A stretch of 64,000 nt of DNA. It comes from Streptomyces platensis (GTDB lineage: Bacteria > Actinomycetota > Actinomycetes > Streptomycetales > Streptomycetaceae). The stretch is taken from assembly GCF_008704855.1 (NCBI RefSeq), contig NZ_CP023691.1, forward strand, positions 7,316,001 through 7,380,000. The letters are read 5' to 3'. Made by a program: the position numbers and the translations under genes. Positions 17,549 to 25,938 of this stretch are shown here, one piece after another. Position 1 is the stretch's first letter, and the number at the start of each line of letters is the position of its first letter. The notes beneath the pieces are model-generated. The model did no database searches and was not told the DNA's origin. It was given only the letters and a program-made list of their open reading frames with translations.

Positions 17549-18305
17549 ACTCCGCCCGGTCGTGCACCCCGAGGGTGTCAAGGACCGGCGCAGCGGTGAG
17601 CACTGGGGCGGTCGCCTCTATATGCGCGAGATCTCCTTGCGCATCGACCGTCACCTGGTGAACACGAAGGTCACGCCCAACCAGCTGACCTACCTGATGA
17701 CCGTTTTCGGCGTCCTCGCCGCCCCGGCACTGCTCGTGCCGGGGATCGCGGGCGCCGTGCTCGGTGTGCTGATGGTCCAGCTGTACCTGCTGCTCGACTG
17801 TGTCGACGGCGAGGTCGCCCGCTGGAAGAAGCAGTTCTCGCTGGGCGGGGTGTACCTGGACCGGGTCGGCGCCTACCTGTGCGACGCCGCGGTCCTGGTC
17901 GGCTTCGGCCTGCGCGCCGCCGACCTGTGGGGCTCCGGCCGGATCGACTGGCTGTGGGCCTTCCTCGGCACCCTCGCCGCCCTCGGCGCGATCCTGATCA
18001 AGGCCGAGACCGACCTCGTCGGCGTCGCCCGGCACCAGGGCGGGCTGCCGCCGGTCAAGGAGGCGGCGTCCGAGCCGCGCTCGTCCGGTATGGCGCTGGC
18101 CCGTAAGGCCGCCGCGGCGCTGAAGTTCCACCGGCTCGTCCTCGGGATCGAGGCGTCCCTGCTGATCCTGGTCCTGGCGATCGTGGACTCGATCCGGGGC
18201 GACCTGTTCTTCTCCCGCCTCGGCGTCGCCGTGCTCGCCGGTATCGCGATCCTCCAGACGCTGCTCCACCTCGTGTCCATCCTCGCCTCCAGCAGGCTCA
18301 AGTGA
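17526..18305 (+). CDS. CDP-alcohol phosphatidyltransferase family protein with degenerate motif
   Basis: A 259-residue integral membrane protein. The motif region reads D-C-V-D-G-E-V-A-R-x8-G-V-Y-L-D-R-V-G-A. The last aspartate of the consensus DGxxARx8Gx3Dx3D, proposed as catalytic base in the family, is Ala here. The first paralogue in the cluster keeps it. Hydrophobic helices flank the motif. The start is ATG 17526, inside the 3' end of the dehydrogenase gene (23-nt overlap). It may be a partner subunit, have shifted chemistry, or be inactive. Confidence 0.82.
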   Translation: MQKPSVAELRPVVHPEGVKDRRSGEHWGGRLYMREISLRIDRHLVNTKVTPNQLTYLMTVFGVLAAPALLVPGIAGAVLGVLMVQLYLLLDCVDGEVARWKKQFSLGGVYLDRVGAYLCDAAVLVGFGLRAADLWGSGRIDWLWAFLGTLAALGAILIKAETDLVGVARHQGGLPPVKEAASEPRSSGMALARKAAAALKFHRLVLGIEASLLILVLAIVDSIRGDLFFSRLGVAVLAGIAILQTLLHLVSILASSRLK

Positions 18306-19192
18306 CGGGGGCGTCCCGAATGCGGATCGGTGCGGTTGTCCTGACGATGGGCAACCGCCCCGAGGAGCTGCGCGCGCTGCTGGACTCGGTCGCCAAGCAG
18401 CACGGCGACCCGATCGAGACCGTCGTCGTGGGCAACGGTTCGCCGCTGCCCGAGCTCCCCGACGGCGTACGGACCGTCGAGCTGCCGGAGAACGTCGGTA
18501 TCCCGGCGGGCCGCAATGTCGGCATCGAGGCCTTCGGCCCCGGCGGCAGCGACGTCGATGTGCTGCTCTTCCTCGACGACGACGGGCTGCTGGCCAGGGA
18601 GGACACCGCCGAACTGTGCCGCGAGGCGTTCGCCGCCGACCGGGAGCTCGGCATCATCAGCTTCCGGATCGCCGACCCGGACACCGGCGAGACCCAGCGC
18701 CGGCACGTCCCGCGGCTGCGTGCCTCGGACCCGATGCGGTCGTCGCGGGTCACCACCTTCCTCGGCGGCGCGAACGCGGTCCGGACGCATGTCTTCGAGG
18801 AGGTCGGCGGGCTGCCCGACGACTTCTTCTACGCCCACGAGGAAACCGATCTGGCCTGGCGGGCGCTGGACGCCGGCTGGCAGATCGACTACCGGTCGGA
18901 CATGGTCCTCTTCCACCCGACGACGGCACCGGCCCGGCACGCGGTCTACCACCGGATGGTGGCCCGTAACCGTGTGTGGCTGGCCCGCCGCAACCTCCCC
19001 GCGCTGTTGGTTCCGGTCTATCTCGGTGTCTGGTTCCTGCTCACCCTCGCCCGGCGGCCGTCGCGACCGGCGCTGCGGGCCTGGCTGGGCGGCTTCAAGG
19101 AGGGCTGCGTCACGCCGTGCGGTCCCAGGCGCCCCATGAAGTGGGCTACGGTTTGGCGACTGACCCGACTGGGCCGCCCTCCCGTCATCTGA
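18302..19192 (+). CDS. Glycosyltransferase family 2
   Basis: A 296-residue GT-A fold enzyme. It has V-V-L-T-M-G-N-R-P-E-E-L at the N-terminus, V-G-N-G-S, the N-V-G-I-P-A-G-R-N donor segment, L-L-F-L-D-D-D-G as the DXD-type motif, and A-H-E-E-T-D-L-A-W-R as catalytic-base region. One hydrophobic helix (LLVPVYLGVWFLLTLA) near the C-terminus suggests membrane association. GTG 18302 overlaps the previous stop (GTGA). It likely adds a sugar to a lipid-linked or polymer intermediate exported by the next two gene products. Confidence 0.88.
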   Translation: MTGASRMRIGAVVLTMGNRPEELRALLDSVAKQHGDPIETVVVGNGSPLPELPDGVRTVELPENVGIPAGRNVGIEAFGPGGSDVDVLLFLDDDGLLAREDTAELCREAFAADRELGIISFRIADPDTGETQRRHVPRLRASDPMRSSRVTTFLGGANAVRTHVFEEVGGLPDDFFYAHEETDLAWRALDAGWQIDYRSDMVLFHPTTAPARHAVYHRMVARNRVWLARRNLPALLVPVYLGVWFLLTLARRPSRPALRAWLGGFKEGCVTPCGPRRPMKWATVWRLTRLGRPPVI

Positions 19193-19261
19193 CAAGCTCG
19201 TATCTGAGAGCATCAGGCGCGAACCGGGGCGTGGCCCCGGCAGCGCACCTTGAGGACGAAA

Positions 19262-20200
19262 GTGTCAACTGTGAGCGAGACCACGCACGACAGTGCGGTC
19301 GCCATGAGTGCCCCGCCATCTTCCGACGAAGGGCTCACGCCCGCCCAGCGGGCCCAGAAGTACGGGCTCTCGCAGAGCGGGGCCCGTCCCGGCCTTCCGG
19401 AGTACGTCCGGCAGCTCTGGGACCGGCGGCATTTCATCTCCGCCTTCGCCAGTGCCAAGCTGACGGCGCAGTACAGCCAGGCCAAGCTGGGGCAGGTCTG
19501 GCAGGTGGCGACACCGCTGCTGAACGCGCTCGTGTACTACTTGATCTTCGGCCTGCTGATCGGCACGAGGAAGGGCGTCCCCGACTTCGTTCCGTTCCTG
19601 GTGACCGGTGTCTTCATCTTCACCTTCACGCAGAGCTCGGTGATGGCCGGTACGCGGGCGATCTCCGGCAACCTCGGTCTGGTGCGCGCGCTGCACTTCC
19701 CGCGGGCCTGTCTGCCGATCTCGTTCTGCCTGATGCAGCTCCAGCAGCTGTTCTTCTCCATGGGTGTGCTGGTCCTCATTCTGCTCGGCTTCGGGCAGTT
19801 GCCGACGTGGTCGTGGCTGCTGGTCGTGCCGGCGCTGGCGCTTCAGTTCGTGTTCAACACGGGGCTGGCGATGGTGATGGCGCGGCTGGGTTCGAAGACC
19901 CCGGACCTGGCGCAGCTGATGCCGTTCATCATGCGGACGTGGATGTATGCCTCCGGCGTGATGTTCAGCATCGACCTGATCCTCAAGGGCAAGCACGTCC
20001 CGGCGTTCGTGGAAATCGTGCTCAACGCCAACCCGGCCGCGATCTACATCGACCTGATGCGGTTCGCGCTGATCGACAGCTTCCACGCGAGTCAGCTGCC
20101 GCCGCATGTGTGGGCGTTCGCCGGGGGCTGGGCGCTGGTGATGGGCGTCGTGGGCTTTGTGTACTTCTGGAAGGCTGAGGAGCGGTACGGACGTGGCTGA
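19262..20200 (+). CDS. ABC-2 type exporter permease (TagG/polysaccharide type)
   Basis: About 312 residues. The N-terminal ~55 residues are soluble; then come the amphipathic R-H-F-I-S-A-F-A-S-A-K-L-T-A-Q-Y-S-Q-A-K-L-G-Q segment and six hydrophobic helices, typical of teichoic-acid and O-antigen exporters. The start is GTG 19262, with GAGG 6 nt upstream. It overlaps the ATPase gene by 8 nt. Confidence 0.88.
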   Translation: MSTVSETTHDSAVAMSAPPSSDEGLTPAQRAQKYGLSQSGARPGLPEYVRQLWDRRHFISAFASAKLTAQYSQAKLGQVWQVATPLLNALVYYLIFGLLIGTRKGVPDFVPFLVTGVFIFTFTQSSVMAGTRAISGNLGLVRALHFPRACLPISFCLMQLQQLFFSMGVLVLILLGFGQLPTWSWLLVVPALALQFVFNTGLAMVMARLGSKTPDLAQLMPFIMRTWMYASGVMFSIDLILKGKHVPAFVEIVLNANPAAIYIDLMRFALIDSFHASQLPPHVWAFAGGWALVMGVVGFVYFWKAEERYGRG

Positions 20201-20996
20201 GCAGAAGAACGGCGTCCAGCCGACCGAGGCAGCCGCGGAGCGGATCCCGACGGTGATCGCGGACGATCTGCACATCGTCTACCGCGTCTACGGCACCGGC
20301 GCGGGCCGGGGCAGCGCCACCGCGGCCCTCAACCGCATCGTGCGCCGCAAGCCCTCCTCGGGTGTGCGTGAGGTGCACGCGGTCAAGGGCGTCTCCTTCA
20401 CCGCCTACCGGGGTGAGTCGATCGGGCTGATCGGGTCCAACGGCTCGGGCAAGTCGACGCTGCTCAAGGCGGTCGCCGGTCTGCTGCCCGCCGAGCGCGG
20501 CAAGGTCTACACCCACGGCCAGCCCTCGCTGCTGGGCGTCAACGCGGCCCTGATGAACGATCTGACCGGCGAGAAGAACGTCCTGCTCGGCGGGCTGGCG
20601 ATGGGTATGTCCCGTGAGCAGGTCCGGGACCGCTACGAGGGCATCGTCGACTTCTCCGGCATCAACGAGAAGGGCGACTTCATCTCGCTGCCGATGCGCA
20701 CCTATTCGTCGGGTATGGCGGCCCGGCTGCGGTTCTCCATCGCCGCGGCCAAGGATCACGATGTGCTGATGATCGACGAGGCGCTGGCCACCGGTGACCG
20801 CAGCTTCCAGAAGCGCTCCGAGGCCCGCATCCGCGAACTGCGCAAGGAGGCCGGCACGGTCTTCCTCGTCAGCCACAACAACAAGTCCATCCGCGACACC
20901 TGCGACCGCGTGCTGTGGCTGGAGCGCGGTGAGCTGCTGATGGACGGTCCGACGGACGAGGTCATCAAGGCGTATGAAAAGGAGACGGGCAAGTAG
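20193..20996 (+). CDS. ABC exporter ATP-binding protein (TagH/polysaccharide type)
   Basis: A 267-residue ATPase. It has Walker A G-S-N-G-S-G-K-S-T, signature Y-S-S-G-M-A-A-R-L-R-F-S and Walker B V-L-M-I-D-E-A-L-A-T-G-D. The S-S-G-M-x-x-R-L signature is characteristic of the teichoic-acid/O-antigen exporter branch. The start is GTG 20193, with GAGGAG upstream inside the permease gene. It is the last gene of the seven-gene unit; a strong hairpin follows. Confidence 0.9.
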   Translation: MAEQKNGVQPTEAAAERIPTVIADDLHIVYRVYGTGAGRGSATAALNRIVRRKPSSGVREVHAVKGVSFTAYRGESIGLIGSNGSGKSTLLKAVAGLLPAERGKVYTHGQPSLLGVNAALMNDLTGEKNVLLGGLAMGMSREQVRDRYEGIVDFSGINEKGDFISLPMRTYSSGMAARLRFSIAAAKDHDVLMIDEALATGDRSFQKRSEARIRELRKEAGTVFLVSHNNKSIRDTCDRVLWLERGELLMDGPTDEVIKAYEKETGK

Positions 20997-21010
20997 TCCG
21001 CTCCGCACTC

Positions 21011-21045
21011 GAAGGCCTCCGCGAGTCCGCCTCGCGGGGGCCTTC
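21011..21045 (+). terminator. Terminator of the envelope cluster
   Basis: GAAGGCCTCCGCGAG (21011-21025) pairs with CTCGCGGGGGCCTTC (21031-21045), a 15-bp stem with one G-U pair and a 5-nt loop, 14 bp after the ATPase stop. It separates the envelope cluster from the hopanoid operon. The following 260 bp hold no gene but contain TGTACG twice (21154 and 21168) and the promoter region of hpnC. Confidence 0.8.
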
Positions 21046-21248
21046 CAGCGTGCAGACAGGTCAACTCCTACGGTCCCGGGATCAGTTCGGGCATATGGGG
21101 CGCCGGCTTGATCTTCGTCTCACGCTTCGGGACCCGCTCGGACGTGCGTGAGATGTACGACGTAAGCTGTACGGGTACCGAACAGCACAAGTGGTATATG
21201 TCGGGCAATGCTCACCCAAGCGGGCGATGTGGGCTCGATCGAGGCGCG

Positions 21249-21278
21249 TCGCCTGCTGCGGCGTGTCCGAAATAGGAT
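21249..21278 (+). promoter_or_regulatory. Candidate promoter of the hopanoid operon
   Basis: TAGGAT (21273-21278) is a good Streptomyces -10 hexamer. TCGCCT (21249-21254), 18 bp upstream, is a weak -35. A transcript would start near 21285, just ahead of the GGGAG ribosome site at 21302. Confidence 0.35.
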
Positions 21279-21308
21279 GTTTTAGCTTGGCGGTGTAGAA
21301 CGGGAGAC

Positions 21309-21368
21309 GTGACGGCAATGGCTACTGGTTCGCTCCGGCACCGAAATGCGCCGGGCAGCCCCCGGTGA
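21309..21368 (+). CDS. 19-codon leader ORF coupled to hpnC
   Basis: GTG 21309 (with in-frame ATG 21318) starts a 19-residue peptide (M-T-A-M-A-T-G-S-L-R-H-R-N-A-P-G-S-P-R). GGGAG lies about 5 nt upstream. Its TGA overlaps the GTG of hpnC (GTGA). It may deliver ribosomes to hpnC, which itself has no clear Shine-Dalgarno. No homology is recognised; it could also be chance. Confidence 0.35.
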   Translation: MTAMATGSLRHRNAPGSPR

Positions 21369-22312
21369 GCCGAGACAACGAGCAGGCGCGTCGCGCCTTC
21401 CTCCGAAGGGGGGCGGCGGGTGACGGGCGGGAGCAGACGCGCACCGTGCTCGATCAGGCCGCACACGAGAATTTCCCGGTCGCACCGTTCTTCCTGCCCC
21501 GCGCCTGGCGGACCGATCTGATGGCCGTCTACGGCTTCGCCCGGCTCGTCGACGACATCGGCGACGGCGATCTCGCACCCGGCGGCGGCGATGCCGTACT
21601 CCTCGGGCTGGAGCGCGCGCAAGCAGATGACCGGGCGGCTTTGCTGGACGCGCTGGAGGCCGACCTCCACCGCGTCTTCAGCGACCGCGCGCCGGGCCCC
21701 CGGCATCCGCTGCTGCGCCGGCTCGGCCCGACCGTCCGCCGCTGCGCGCTGACCCCCGAGCCTTTTCTCCGGCTGATCGAGGCCAACCGGCAGGACCAGC
21801 GGGTGAGCCGCTACGGCACCTATGACGACCTCGTCGCCTACTGCGAGCTGTCCGCCAACCCCGTCGGCCGCCTCGTCCTCGGCATCACCGGCACCGCGAG
21901 CCCCGAACGCATCCGCCGCTCGGACGCGGTCTGCACCGCCCTGCAGATCGTCGAACACGTCCAGGACGTGGCCGAGGACCGCGGGCGCGACCGTATCTAC
22001 CTCCCCGCCGAGGACATGAAACGCTTTGGTGTCACCGAGGCGGATCTGGCCGCGCCCAGCGGGGGCGCATCGGTGCGCGCGCTGATCGCCTACGAGGCGG
22101 AACGCGCCCGTGACCTGCTGAATGAAGGCACCCCGCTGGTGGGTAGCGTCCACGGCAGACTCAAGCTGCTGCTGGCCGGATTCGTGGCCGGCGGACGCGC
22201 TGCACTCCAGGCGGTCGCGGCCGCCGATCACGACGTACTCCCTGGACCGCCCAAGCCGACCAAGCTCAGCCTGCTGCGCGAGGTAAGGGCGACATTGCGA
22301 AGGAAGGGGTGA
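21365..22312 (+). CDS. hpnC: Squalene synthase HpnC (hydroxysqualene synthase)
   Basis: A 315-residue trans-isoprenyl-diphosphate synthase. The first Asp-rich motif is V-D-D-I-G-D (DDIGD at 63-67); the second is H-V-Q-D-V-A-E-D with R-I-Y-L-P-A-E-D downstream. In the HpnCDE route, HpnD makes presqualene diphosphate, HpnC converts it to hydroxysqualene and HpnE reduces that to squalene. GTG 21365 overlaps the leader ORF and the 3' end overlaps hpnD (GTGA). Confidence 0.92.
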   Translation: MSRDNEQARRAFLRRGAAGDGREQTRTVLDQAAHENFPVAPFFLPRAWRTDLMAVYGFARLVDDIGDGDLAPGGGDAVLLGLERAQADDRAALLDALEADLHRVFSDRAPGPRHPLLRRLGPTVRRCALTPEPFLRLIEANRQDQRVSRYGTYDDLVAYCELSANPVGRLVLGITGTASPERIRRSDAVCTALQIVEHVQDVAEDRGRDRIYLPAEDMKRFGVTEADLAAPSGGASVRALIAYEAERARDLLNEGTPLVGSVHGRLKLLLAGFVAGGRAALQAVAAADHDVLPGPPKPTKLSLLREVRATLRRKG

Positions 22313-23262
22313 GTCGGACCGTGGAGGCATCTGCACACGCGTCCGCGCCGGTGCTCGCTGCGTATCGCTACTGCGAGGCCATCACCGGGCAGCAGGCACG
22401 CAACTTCGCCTATGGCATCCGGCTGCTGCCGACCGACAAGCGGCAGGCCATGTCGGCGCTCTACGCCTTTTCCCGCCGGATCGACGACATCGGCGACGGC
22501 ACCCTGGAGCCCGCCGCCAAGCAGGGGCGCCTGGAGGACACCCGGACGCTGCTGGCCCGTATCAAGGACGGCCGGATCGACGAGGACGACACCGACCCGG
22601 TGGCCGTCGCGCTGTCCGACGCCGCCCGCCGCTTCCCGCTGCCGCTGGAGGGGCTCGACGAGCTGATCGACGGCGTGCTGATGGATGTGCGCGGCGCGAC
22701 CTATGAGACCTGGGACGAGCTGAAGGTCTACTGCCGCTGCGTCGCCGGCGCCATCGGCCGCCTCTCGCTGGGCGTGTTCGGCACCGTCCCGGGCGCGCCG
22801 GACGCCGAGCGCGCCGCCGAGTACGCCGACACCCTCGGCCTGGCCCTCCAACTCACCAACATTCTCCGGGATGTTCGCGAGGACGCCGGCAACGGGCGCA
22901 CCTACCTGCCCGCCGAGGACCTCGCCAAGTTCGGCTGCGCGGCCGGTTTCGACCGGTCCGTGCCGCCGCCCGGCTCCGACTTCACCGGTCTGGTGCACTT
23001 CGAGGTGAAGCGGGCCCGTGCGCTGTTCGCCGACGGCTTCCGGCTGCTGCCGATGCTCGACCGGCGCAGCGGCGCCTGTGTGGCCGCGATGGCCGGCATC
23101 TACCACCGTCTGCTGACGCGGATCGCCGCCGACCCCGAGGCGGTGCTGCGCGGCCGGGTCTCCCTGCCCGGCCGGGAGAAGGCCTTCGTCGCGGTGCGCG
23201 GGCTGTCCGGGCTCGACGCACGGGCGATCGGCCGGCGGCAGGCCGTCCGGAGGCGCGGATGA
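22309..23262 (+). CDS. hpnD: Presqualene diphosphate synthase HpnD
   Basis: A 317-residue enzyme joining two farnesyl diphosphates. The first motif is R-R-I-D-D-I-G-D (DDIGD at 59-63); the second is N-I-L-R-D-V-R-E-D followed by Y-L-P-A-E-D-L. Q-Q-A-R-N-F-A-Y-G-I-R-L-L-P at residues 28-41 is the HpnD-type N-terminal signature. GTG 22309 overlaps hpnC; the stop overlaps a small ORF leading to hpnE. Confidence 0.93.
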   Translation: MSRTVEASAHASAPVLAAYRYCEAITGQQARNFAYGIRLLPTDKRQAMSALYAFSRRIDDIGDGTLEPAAKQGRLEDTRTLLARIKDGRIDEDDTDPVAVALSDAARRFPLPLEGLDELIDGVLMDVRGATYETWDELKVYCRCVAGAIGRLSLGVFGTVPGAPDAERAAEYADTLGLALQLTNILRDVREDAGNGRTYLPAEDLAKFGCAAGFDRSVPPPGSDFTGLVHFEVKRARALFADGFRLLPMLDRRSGACVAAMAGIYHRLLTRIAADPEAVLRGRVSLPGREKAFVAVRGLSGLDARAIGRRQAVRRRG

Positions 23263-23366
23263 GGTGCCGGGCGGCGAACGACAGCGGTGATCCCGCGTCA
23301 GCGCGGCAGGCAACCCTCCCCGGGCCGGCTGCGTCCCAGACAGCAGTACAGGGGGAGATCACATGA
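23259..23366 (+). CDS. Small protein between hpnD and hpnE (DUF6380-like), 35 aa
   Basis: ATG 23259 overlaps the hpnD stop (ATGA), and its TGA at 23364-23366 overlaps the ATG of hpnE (ATGA). The ORF exactly bridges the two genes. The product is basic and polar (M-R-C-R-A-A-N-D-S-G-D-P-A-S-A-R-Q-A-T-L then P-G-P-A-A-S-Q-T-A), resembling the R-A-T-L-R-x-x-A-A-S-L-T core I remember from the short DUF6380 proteins of Streptomyces. No domain or membrane segment is visible and no function is known. GGGGGAG at its 3' end serves as the ribosome site of hpnE. Confidence 0.65.
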   Translation: MRCRAANDSGDPASARQATLPGPAASQTAVQGEIT

Positions 23367-24820
23367 CATCGGGAGCGACCCGAACCGACCGGCACCGTGA
23401 GCTGCCGCCCGGCCGTCCCGAAGGGGCGGCTGCGGTGGTCATCGGGGGCGGTCTCGCCGGCACGACCGCGGCGCTCGCACTGGCCGACGCCGGGCTGCGG
23501 GTCACCCTGATCGAGGGCCGGCCCCGCCTCGGCGGCCTGGTCTTCTCCTTCCGCCGCGACTCCGCCGCCGGCGAACTGTCCGTCGACAACGGCCAGCATG
23601 TCTATCTGCGCTGCTGCACCGCCTACAGCCGGCTGCTGGAGCGGACCGGCGCCGCACATCTGGTGCCCCTCCAGGAGCGGATGGACGTGCCGGTCCTGGA
23701 CGCCGACCGGATGCGGCTCGGCCGGCTGCGCCGTACCGCGCTGCCCGTTCCGCTGCACCTCGCCCGGAGCCTCGCCGGCTACCCGCATCTGTCCCCTGCC
23801 GAGCGCGCCGGGGTCGTGCGGGCCACCCTCGCGCTCAAGGGCCTCGACCCGGCCGACCCCGCGCTGGACGGTCTGGACTTCGGCAGCTGGCTGCGCCGGT
23901 ACGGCCAGTCGGCCCGTGCGATCGAGGCGCTGTGGGACCTGGTCGGCATCGCGACCCTCAACGCCCGGGCCGGTGACGCCTCGCTGGGCCTGGCCGCCAA
24001 GGTCTTCAAGACCGGGCTGCTGTCCGCCCCCGGCGCCGCCGACATCGGCTGGTCCCGCGTCCCGCTCGGCGACGTCCACGACACCCTCGCCCGTACGGCC
24101 CTGGAGAAGGCCGGCGTCCGCATCGCCCTGCGCACCCGCGCCGGTGCCGTCACCCGCCGGGACGGCGGCTGGCAGGTGTCGGTGGAGAACGGCCCGCACG
24201 GCACCGAGCAGCTCACCGCGGACACCGTCGTCCTCGCCGTACCCCAGCGCGAGGCGCACGGTCTGCTGCCCGACGGGGCGCTGGACGGCAAGGACCGGCT
24301 GCTGGACATCGGCACCGCCCCGATCCTCAACCTCCATGTCGTCTACGACCGCAAGGTGCTGCGCCGCCCCTTCTTCGCCGCGGTCGGCTCCCCGGTCCAG
24401 TGGGTCTTCGACCGCACCGACGCCTCGGGGCTGACGCGGATCGCCGGGAACGAGCGCTGCCAGTATCTGGCGGTCTCGCAGTCCGCCGCGCAGGAGGAGA
24501 TCGACGAGCCGGTCGCCAAGCTCCGCGCCCGCTATCTGCCCGAACTGGAGCGGCTGCTGCCCGCCGCCCGGGGCGCCAGGATCGTCGACTTCTTCGTCAC
24601 CCGCGAGCGCACCGCGACCTTCGCGCCCGCCCCGGGCGTCGGCAGGCTCCGCCCCGCCGCCCGCACTCAAGCCCCCGGCCTGTTCCTGGCCGGTGCGTGG
24701 ACCGCCACCGGGTGGCCCGCGACCATGGAAAGCGCTGTTCGCAGCGGCACTGCCGCCGCTCGCGAGGCACTCAACGAACTCGGCTTCCCCCAGGGCCAGT
24801 TGCCTCAGGAGGCGGCATGA
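23363..24820 (+). CDS. hpnE: Hydroxysqualene dehydroxylase HpnE (FAD amine-oxidase fold)
   Basis: A 485-residue flavoprotein. It has the Rossmann motif V-V-I-G-G-G-L-A-G-T-T-A-A-L-A-L-A-D-A-G-L, then R-L-G-G-L-V-F-S-F, D-N-G-Q-H and a C-terminal F-L-A-G-A-W-T-A-T-G-W-P-A-T-M-E-S-A FAD-contact segment shared with phytoene desaturases. It reduces hydroxysqualene to squalene. ATG 23363 is preceded by GGGGGAG and overlaps the small ORF; its stop overlaps the polyprenyl synthase start. Confidence 0.92.
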   Translation: MTSGATRTDRHRELPPGRPEGAAAVVIGGGLAGTTAALALADAGLRVTLIEGRPRLGGLVFSFRRDSAAGELSVDNGQHVYLRCCTAYSRLLERTGAAHLVPLQERMDVPVLDADRMRLGRLRRTALPVPLHLARSLAGYPHLSPAERAGVVRATLALKGLDPADPALDGLDFGSWLRRYGQSARAIEALWDLVGIATLNARAGDASLGLAAKVFKTGLLSAPGAADIGWSRVPLGDVHDTLARTALEKAGVRIALRTRAGAVTRRDGGWQVSVENGPHGTEQLTADTVVLAVPQREAHGLLPDGALDGKDRLLDIGTAPILNLHVVYDRKVLRRPFFAAVGSPVQWVFDRTDASGLTRIAGNERCQYLAVSQSAAQEEIDEPVAKLRARYLPELERLLPAARGARIVDFFVTRERTATFAPAPGVGRLRPAARTQAPGLFLAGAWTATGWPATMESAVRSGTAAAREALNELGFPQGQLPQEAA

Positions 24821-25938
24821 CTACGAGTACGAGCGCTCGCACGAGCACGAGCGTCGGAAACAGAGGAGAAACCGTGAACCCGGCTTCCCCAGCTATCGAC
24901 ACCGAGGGCGTCACCGCGCTGCTGGAGCGCGGGCGGACACTCGCCACCCCCGTGCTGCGCGCGGCCGTGGACCGGCTCGCTCCTCCCATGGACACCGTCG
25001 CCGCCTACCACTTCGGCTGGATCGACGCCGAGGGTCACCCCACCGCGGGTGACAGCGGCAAGGCGGTGCGGCCGGCGCTTGCGCTGCTGTCGGCCGAGGC
25101 CGCCGGTGCGGCCCCCGAGGTCGGTATCCCCGGGGCGGTCGCCGTCGAGCTGGTGCACAACTTCTCGCTGCTGCACGACGACCTCATGGACGGTGACGAG
25201 CAGCGCCGGCACCGCGACACGGTGTGGAAGGTGCACGGCCCCGCGCAGGCCATCCTCGTCGGTGACGCGCTGTTCGCGCTCGCCAACGAAATACTGCTGG
25301 AGCTCGGCACGGTAGACGCCGGCCGCGCCACCCGCCGGCTCACCCTGGCCACCCGTAAGCTGATCGACGGTCAGGCCCAGGACATCTCCTACGAGCACCG
25401 CGAGCGGGTCACCGTCGAGGAGTGCCTGGAGATGGAGGGCAACAAGACCGGCGCGCTGCTGGCCTGTGCCGTCTCCATCGGTGCGGTCCTGGGCGGCGCC
25501 GACGACCGCACCGCCGACACCCTGGAGAAGTACGGCTACCACCTCGGCCTCGCCTTCCAGGCCGTCGACGACCTGCTCGGTATCTGGGGCGACCCGGACG
25601 CCACCGGCAAGAAGACCTGGAGCGATCTGCGTCAGCGCAAGAAGTCGCTGCCGGTCGTCGCCGCGCTGGCGGCCGGTGGCCCGGCCTCCGAGCGTCTCGC
25701 CGGGATCCTGGCGGCCGACGCGAAGAAGAGCGAGACGGAGATTGCCGACTTCACCGAGGAAGAGTTCGCCTCCCGCGCGGCCCTCATCGAGGAGGCCGGC
25801 GGCCGCGAGTGGACCTCTCAGGAGGCCCGCCGCCAGCACGCCACCGCCATCGCCGCCCTGGACGAGATCGCCATGCCGGAGCAGGTCCGCGCACAGCTCG
25901 TCGCGCTCGCGGACTTCGTCGTCGTACGACAGAGATGA
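24817..25938 (+). CDS. Polyprenyl (farnesyl-type) diphosphate synthase
   Basis: 373 residues from ATG 24817. The first Asp-rich motif is L-L-H-D-D-L-M-D-G-D (DDLMD at 121-125); the second is F-Q-A-V-D-D-L-L-G-I-W-G-D. It condenses IPP with allylic diphosphates, most likely making FPP for HpnD. Two plausible starts exist: ATG 24817 (AGGAGG 4 nt upstream, overlapping hpnE) and GTG 24874 (GAGGAG 5 nt upstream), which would drop a Ser/Thr-rich 19-residue leader. Both may be used. A 7-codon ATG ORF overlapping its stop is probably chance. Confidence 0.9.
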   Translation: MTTSTSARTSTSVGNRGETVNPASPAIDTEGVTALLERGRTLATPVLRAAVDRLAPPMDTVAAYHFGWIDAEGHPTAGDSGKAVRPALALLSAEAAGAAPEVGIPGAVAVELVHNFSLLHDDLMDGDEQRRHRDTVWKVHGPAQAILVGDALFALANEILLELGTVDAGRATRRLTLATRKLIDGQAQDISYEHRERVTVEECLEMEGNKTGALLACAVSIGAVLGGADDRTADTLEKYGYHLGLAFQAVDDLLGIWGDPDATGKKTWSDLRQRKKSLPVVAALAAGGPASERLAGILAADAKKSETEIADFTEEEFASRAALIEEAGGREWTSQEARRQHATAIAALDEIAMPEQVRAQLVALADFVVVRQR

